64,000 nt of DNA. It comes from Ptychodera flava (taxonomy: Eukaryota > Hemichordata > Enteropneusta > Ptychoderidae). Positions 59,560 to 64,000 of this stretch are shown here, piece by piece; the stretch's first letter is position 1; every line of letters starts with the position of its first letter. Position numbers and translations under genes: made by a program. The DNA is taken from contig NC_091947.1 of assembly GCF_041260155.1 (NCBI RefSeq), positions 34,668,032 to 34,732,031 of the forward strand, written 5' to 3'. The notes beneath the pieces were generated by a model. That model made no database searches and was not told where the DNA came from. It was given only the letters and a program-made list of their open reading frames with translations.

Positions 59560-60453
59560 GGGCATATTTAGATTTCTACCCTATAGTTATCCCTATATAC
59601 CAAAAATTGGACATCCAGCTCTATTGGCTTGCTCAGAATTAGATATGCGCATAATTAATGAGGTACAATATGTGGTGTCATAAGGTGTCCCATCATACCA
59701 AATATGAAGGGTGTAGCACTTGTGGTTACTGAGTTGTGGACAAATATATATATTTGAGGTCAAAGGTCATTGAGGTCACGTGACATTTTGTCAAAATAAT
59801 TGTATTGCTAAGTTATTCCTATATACCAAAAATCAGACCTCTAGCTCTATTGGCTCGCTCAAAATTAGATATGCGCATAATTAATGAGGTACAATATGTG
59901 GTGTCATAAGGTGTCCCATCATACCAAATATGAAGGGTGTAGCACTTGTGGTTACTGAGTTGTGGACAAATATATATATTTGAGGTCAAAGGTCACCAAG
60001 GTCACATGATATTTTGTCAAAATGTCTGAGATATCTGCGTGAACCGATGGACTCACTGATGGACTCACGGACGGATATGACCCAATCTATAAGCCCCCTG
60101 GACTTTATCCGTGGGGACAAAAAACTGTGTCACTGCATCCTTTAGGCAATATGAATACGATGAGAAACTAAATTTTTATTTTTCTTGGCCTTATACATGG
60201 GAATCTATGGAGAACTGCCTTATACATGGGAGTCTATGGAGGTGTAAACTAAAAAGTCCTCTAACACGGCCAAATTCGATCGCATTGTGAAACAAATCGA
60301 CGTGCATCTGTATGGGGTTGGGTACTATTCTTGTGCAAAGTTTGAAAGAAATTGACCAGGGCATGTCTGAGATATCTGCGTGAACGGACGGACGGACGGA
60401 CGGACTGACATGACCAAACCTATAACTCCCCCAGGACTTCGTCCGTGGGCACT
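59560..60453 (-). mobile_element. reverse-oriented, shortened copy of the AGTCCCCACGGAC repeat family
   Basis: Two 227-bp units with AGGTCAAAGGTCA (59757 and 59983) are followed by an internal left end (TTATCCGTGGGGAC, ending 60112), two units of the 25-bp minisatellite, and the outer left end (CGTCCGTGGGCACT, ending 60453). The right-terminal hairpin seen in the other copies is missing. Confidence 0.75.
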
Positions 60454-60668
60454 AAAAACAACGCAACAGTTATTACAGCTACACCGGCGGTAGGTTCATA
60501 TCCAGAGCCCCGTACGGTCTGCCGCCGTCGCTTGAAAACAATCTCATAAACCTGGCCATATGGGCAACTGTGTATGGGCAGCTGGATACTTGACTTCCCG
60601 GAGAAGGCGAGCTGTCACGTTCAAGCTCAGGATTATTTGTCGATCAAATTTCAGTAAATTTACCTTAC
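60454..60668. other. no feature recognised
   Basis: Short segment between the reverse repeat copy and a candidate first exon. Confidence 0.4.
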
Positions 60669-60807
60669 CTAGATGAAATTTGTCTATAGGCTGAAATTTC
60701 GCCGAAGTTTGACAAAATTGCATCGATTTTTCAGGTTCATATCCGACATTTTTGAGTTTTGAGTGCAGACAGAAATAAGTTTTGAGGCAACATGGCTGCG
60801 ACCCCAT
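60669..60807 (-). CDS. candidate first exon, unknown
   Basis: From ATG at 60807 the frame runs 46 codons (MGSQPCCLKTYFCLHSKLKN ... IDKFHL) to a consensus donor (CATCTAG|GTAAGG). The exit phase does not fit the exon at 58982-59087, so another exon would be needed, or it belongs elsewhere. A hAT-like MITE was inserted 8 bp upstream of this ATG. Homology is unknown. Confidence 0.28.
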
Positions 60808-60815
60808 GTTGACCC

Positions 60816-61129
60816 CTAGCCCTGCGTACGATGCTATGTGCTACAGCTAACACACAGCATCGTACGCAGGGCTAGCGAGAGAGTTGCCGACATCGACGGT
60901 TATTTACGAGAAGTGAATAAAAGACTGTCATTTTTGGAAGCGATCGAGTAGCTGAGGTAGGCTGGGATACGACTTGGGCCCAAGAACGCTGAATTTCGGC
61001 AGTAATTTGCTTTTTACGTCAAGTCCAAAATGGATTTGAAGTCACCGACCCTACGTACGGGTCTTTGCAGGGCTGTGGTGAGCGGGGCGATTAGCTGTAG
61101 CGGAACACACAGCATCGTACGCAGGGCTA
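60816..61129. mobile_element. 314-bp hAT-like MITE with an extra inverted terminus inside
   Basis: The left end CTAGCCCTGCGTACGATGCT is inversely matched by AGCATCGTACGCAGGGCTAG at 61111-61130 and again, internally, at 60856-60875. GTTGACCC flanks the element (60808-60815 and 61130-61137), an 8-bp hAT-type duplication. The TAGCCCTGC start resembles the element at 1631-1719. Confidence 0.8.
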
Positions 61130-61137
61130 GTTGACCC

Positions 61138-61995
61138 AAGTGAAAATGTGTTTCGCGATCAAATCTTCCTGTATTTTTTTCAGAATTTTCGACAAAATCA
61201 TTGCTTCTTAAATCTTTTGTAAAATATAAAATACTTAAATAAAAATGCGATGTGCCATGTCTCCAGATTTCTAATATCGTTCGTTGACCGTTCGACGGAA
61301 TACTCATTTCGCAAACTTGTGACGCAGTTGAAATTCAATACTGACCGCCAAATAATCTTAATGAGACGAGATCATTCTAGACATCCTCCAAATTATCCAA
61401 CCATTCGCGTTAGAGTTCAGCTCGCTTAGAGTATCATAACATTCTTCGGCCTTTCGTTTAGATCGACCCTAATCTCTCCCATTTAGGAAATAAATCACAA
61501 GCTAACTTGACAAAACTTCGTGCATGCACCATCCAGGACCAAACGCACTACAAATCTGTCTTGACGTCATCATCTCCTTACATGGTAATCGGCATACCGT
61601 ATTTTTAGCAAAGGAGACACAGAATACGTCGGAGTATTCAGTTTCAAAACGTATTACATTGTGTGATGTTGTCAAAAAAACGTAATGTTACTGCAGTGGT
61701 ATAAATAAGAAAAACACAAAAGTTCAAATCAGTTTATTTTGGACTGGCTTTACCCAACATTTATATTGTTTCTTATGCCAGATTTGACCACGTGCTTACT
61801 GGCGACCCCTTTACATGCAAATTTTGTGTCAAATGGTGTGTTCTCCTGGAAAAACAAACGTACGATTTCTATATGAAGGAGGCGAAATTTGCCCTCAAAA
61901 CTCGAAACCACCCCTTTAGGGGTGTACCTAGCTATTTTGAACGAGCTTCTCGAATCTGCAGCTCTATTTCGAAATGATGGTCTGGTTTTCTCAGC
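61138..61995. other. no supported gene
   Basis: A moderately CpG-containing stretch that could hold a promoter for the candidate exon at 60807, but no motif decides it. Confidence 0.35.
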
Positions 61996-62207
61996 TCAAG
62001 GATAAGTGTTCTCCATCGCTGTGGGCATTACTATTCTCAACTGGGGGTACAGTTTCCAGTCGTAATGTTTTTCATTGTGTCCGGGATATAAAACCTCTCC
62101 TTTTACACTTTTACTTTGATTAACACTAGTCCACATCTTGTCAGCGATTAAACATGTTTCAAGTTTAAATGTTAAATTCTGGTCTCGAGCCCTCTTGTTC
62201 GACCAAA
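61996..62207 (-). CDS. candidate terminal exon, unknown protein
   Basis: The acceptor GGGGTAATTTCAG is followed, with two leading bases, by 69 residues and TGA (61996-61998). The frame starts WSNKRARDQNLTFKLETCLI, continues ADKMWTSVNQSKSVKGEVLY, and ends PQLRIVMPTAMENTYP. Composition and length favour real coding sequence. It is not joined to any recognised exon; upstream exons would lie beyond 62207. No family is recognised. Confidence 0.45.
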
Positions 62208-62775
62208 CTGAAATTACCCCTCCCACTTTGGCTCGTCCAGTGGGTGTAGCAAGGGTCGTGCCATCGCCCAGGAAACGGAGGGTGCATTAATTGTTGCATT
62301 TCGATGCACATTTTGATTATATTCAGAAGATTTTGTGGCAAAAACTCAGATAGAGAAGCATTAATATTCACATCTCACTTATTCAAGACTGGCTGAGAGC
62401 AGCACTTCCATTCAGTTAACATCATTACGCCATTTATTATGCCAAGAAAGATGAAGCCAAGACATTTTGCCCTCCCTGGTCTCAGCCAGAAATGGTTATA
62501 CCTACAGAGTTTTTTCCCACGGAATGAAAACAAATGTACTTGGGCTGAGGCAGCTGCCCCCCTGGAATTTTCGTGAAAAGTGAAATTTTCATGCCTTGAA
62601 TTGATGATTTACAAACGTCAAGTGTCTCCGTTATTCACTACTGACTCTTCGCTATTTCTATCTTTGCTGTAGTTTATTGTCTGCTGGATTAATTGAATCA
62701 AGTGTTACTTTTCCAGCGCTCTGAATAAAATGTAAGTCTTTTGCAGTTTAAAACAAAATAATAAAACATCTTTGT
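62208..62775. other. no supported gene
   Basis: Sequence between the candidate terminal exon and the promoter region of the plus-strand gene. No repeat or exon identified. Confidence 0.35.
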
Positions 62776-62784
62776 GCGGGAAAA
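62776..62784 (-). promoter_or_regulatory. E2F-like site
   Basis: GCGGGAAAA, whose inverse TTTTCCCGC contains the E2F consensus TTTSSCGC. It lies 103 bp upstream of the ATG at 62887. E2F sites mark S-phase promoters in animals; binding here is inferred. Confidence 0.4.
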
Positions 62785-62886
62785 TACAAAAAGAAGCGCG
62801 AACGCACATGCACTGTATTTAGTCAAGTAACACGGCAGTTCGACTAGTCGCCTTCACACACTGTCAGCTCTCGCAATTTGCCAAAA

Positions 62887-62963
62887 ATGACAGATAGTGA
62901 AAGTCCGAAGAAACGACGTCGTGTTCAGCAATCTATTTTGACATTTGTCAGGAAGCAGGCAGG
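62887..62963 (+). CDS. first coding exon: NLS plus PCNA-box-like motif
   Basis: An ATG in good context (GCCAAAAATGA) opens 25 codons and two bases before a donor (GCAGG|GTAAGC). The peptide is MTDSESPKKRRRVQQSILTF then VRKQA. PKKRRRV is almost the classical monopartite nuclear import signal. QQSILTFV follows the PCNA-interacting pattern Q-x-x-hydrophobic-x-x-aromatic, although the second aromatic is Val. The same NLS-plus-QxxIxxFF layout opens several replication proteins and also many hAT-type transposase-derived proteins, so either is possible. The rest of the gene would lie to the right; no further exon was recognised before 64000. Confidence 0.65.
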
Positions 62964-63109
62964 GTAAGCATACCATTTTGTAGTGGGCTAAAGGAGAAAG
63001 TCCGAGGCGTTCAACGTGACGTCAGGTCGCACGCATGCATCGCAGTGGCTACGAGCGCGTTCGTTCGCCTCTTTTTATGGCAGGCAGATCTCTTTTTGGA
63101 ATATTTGGT
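62964..63109 (+). other. intron of the plus-strand gene, start
   Basis: GC-richer sequence between the donor at 62964 and the stem-loop of the opposite-strand gene. A 24-codon plus-strand frame at 63078-63152 overlaps the stem-loop and is probably chance. Confidence 0.4.
63089..63101 (-). promoter_or_regulatory. histone-downstream-element-like purine tract
   Basis: On the minus strand, CCAAAAAGAGAT follows the stem-loop by about 10 nt. A purine-rich element at this spacing pairs with U7 snRNA in animal histone pre-mRNAs. Confidence 0.45.
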
Positions 63110-63125
63110 GGCCCTGAAAAGGGCC
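63110..63125 (-). terminator. histone mRNA 3' stem-loop
   Basis: The minus strand reads GGCCCTTTTCAGGGCC followed by ACCA: a 6-bp stem, UUUC loop and the ACCA cleavage flank, as in replication-dependent histone mRNAs bound by SLBP. It starts 26 nt after the stop of the ORF at 63152-63471, normal histone spacing. Confidence 0.8.
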
Positions 63126-63151
63126 GTTCGTTTTTTGAGCGATCAACATGA

Positions 63152-63471
63152 TCACTCTGAATCAGAGCTTGAAGCCTCTTCTAAGTGTTCAAGTTCGGTA
63201 CGGGCAAACTGAAACGTTTCTGCATTTTTGAAGTAGGCTTCTATTAATGCAGCAATAGTGCCCCAAACATCTTCAAATATCTCCCCAAACATGTGGTTTA
63301 ACTGGAGGTGATATAGCTGATCATGAAGCTCTTGCAGAATTCTGGTGTTCCTGAGTGTACAGTCATTCAGAACGCGTTCTAAGAAAGCGCACCTAACAAA
63401 TGCCGGTCGATGGGAAATGGAACGCAAAATATCCAAACGAAGGGCACATTAACGTTATCCCATAAACTCAT
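63152..63471 (-). CDS. small non-histone ORF ending in a histone-type 3' end
   Basis: An open frame of about 97 codons ends at TGA (63152-63154). It reads LDILRSISHRPAFVRCAFLE, RVLNDCTLRNTRILQELHDQ, LYHLQLNHMFGEIFEDVWGT, IAALIEAYFKNAETFQFART and ends in an acidic tail, EEASSSDSE. It looks helical and is not an H1, H2A, H2B, H3 or H4 sequence. The frame lacks its own early ATG. The ATG at 63471 (MSLWDNVNVPFVW) is one frame off, so there is either a single-base indel near 63440-63470 or an upstream exon joined at an internal acceptor (GCATTTGTTAG, exon from 63388). A CCAAT box precedes the ATG by about 80 bp. The downstream stem-loop suggests a non-polyadenylated, S-phase mRNA. Confidence 0.6.
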
Positions 63472-63542
63472 GTTGAAGTCGACGGTTTAGTGACTGAAGA
63501 GTAACTGTGACAATTCGCTCCACTATTAGCTGAAATAGTAAA

Positions 63543-63553
63543 TACGTCATTGG
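63543..63553 (-). promoter_or_regulatory. CCAAT box with adjoining TGACGTA
   Basis: The minus strand reads CCAATGACGTA, a CCAAT box fused to a CRE-like half site, 70-80 bp upstream of the ATG at 63471. CCAAT boxes are usual in histone and other cell-cycle promoters. Confidence 0.4.
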
Positions 63554-64000
63554 GCGCATCATCGAATTGTAATACTTTGTAACAGTCATGAATGCCGCCA
63601 CAGGGATTAATTCATAAGTATTGCGTCCTCAAACTTTCGAATGGTATGCAGTCATAAAATAACAGAAACATTAATTTTTCTAGTACATTATACAACATTC
63701 GTAACAAAAGACTTGCGAACAGGAGAGATTAGTGGACTGGTAAAGTCCTATTCAAAACACAGTATGTTTCCATGTCAAACTTCAAAAACACGCGCACCGG
63801 GGGGGGGGGGGGGGCAGATAATTTAATTACTTTGGCCTTAGTGAAATGTACTGGTTTGTAGACTGAATGCCAAACACACGTTATCAGTTCGGTACCAAAC
63901 AACATTTATAATGACATTTTCGATATTTCATATGGAATAAATTACCCCTACTTTCCGATTCTGGGTTTCGACTATACTATAGGCAAGTGAAAAATCACTC
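63554..64000. other. no supported gene
   Basis: Contains the G16 run at 63799-63814. No exon was recognised. Confidence 0.4.
63799..63814. repeat. G16 homopolymer
   Basis: Read directly on the plus strand. Confidence 0.9.

Noticed and set aside
63078-63152. 24-codon plus-strand ORF MAGRSLFGIFGG...
   Set aside because: It is the complement of the histone-type stem-loop region and purine tract; chance frame more likely.

Overview
This is a eukaryotic window, AT-rich and dominated by transposable elements and their non-autonomous derivatives, with a thin scatter of spliced host exons. Short exons with clean GT/AG borders, tRNA-derived SINE sequence, LINE fragments, TIR elements with superfamily-typical target duplications and a metazoan histone-type 3' stem-loop all point to an animal. 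The repeat style suggests a marine invertebrate deuterostome such as an acorn worm or lancelet; that is an impression, not proof. No prokaryotic operon, CRISPR array, rRNA or stand-alone tRNA gene was seen.

Layout. 1-17.1 kb: mostly non-coding, with TIR and foldback elements (1505-2202, 3138-3274, 5064-6573, 10775-11250, a PIF/Harbinger-like element 12738-14598, a satellite-bearing element 14690-17089) and tandem arrays (3.0-3.95 kb, 4.5-4.97 kb). 17.1-22.1 kb: no recognisable gene. 22.08-28.33 kb: a ~1.8-kb repeat inflated to 6.2 kb by two insertions, a LINE and a 3.5-kb DNA transposon. 28.6-37.7 kb: a likely plus-strand transcription unit (candidate exon at 28.64 kb; phase-compatible exons at 36.14 and 37.51 kb) carrying a second copy of the same repeat (31.5-33.4 kb) and a LINE endonuclease fragment split by a CACTA element. 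38.3-40.15 kb: a broken Ty3/Gypsy-like pol fossil. 42.1-59.1 kb: a minus-strand host gene of unknown function. Exons at 59.0, 57.5, 50.0, 47.5, 46.6 and 42.2 kb are visible; several joins fit in phase, but two exons carry an in-frame stop, so the locus may be decaying. Its introns hold a TIR repeat family (48.1 and 54.6 kb), a SINE and satellite-like sequence.

The right end (60.4-64 kb) is the most interesting. A plus-strand first exon encodes a nuclear localisation signal and a PCNA-box-like motif downstream of an E2F-like site. Facing it is a small minus-strand ORF that does not look like a histone but is followed, 26 nt after its stop, by a canonical histone mRNA 3' stem-loop with ACCA and a purine-rich element. 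Together these suggest S-phase-coupled expression. None of the host coding pieces could be assigned a family by eye.
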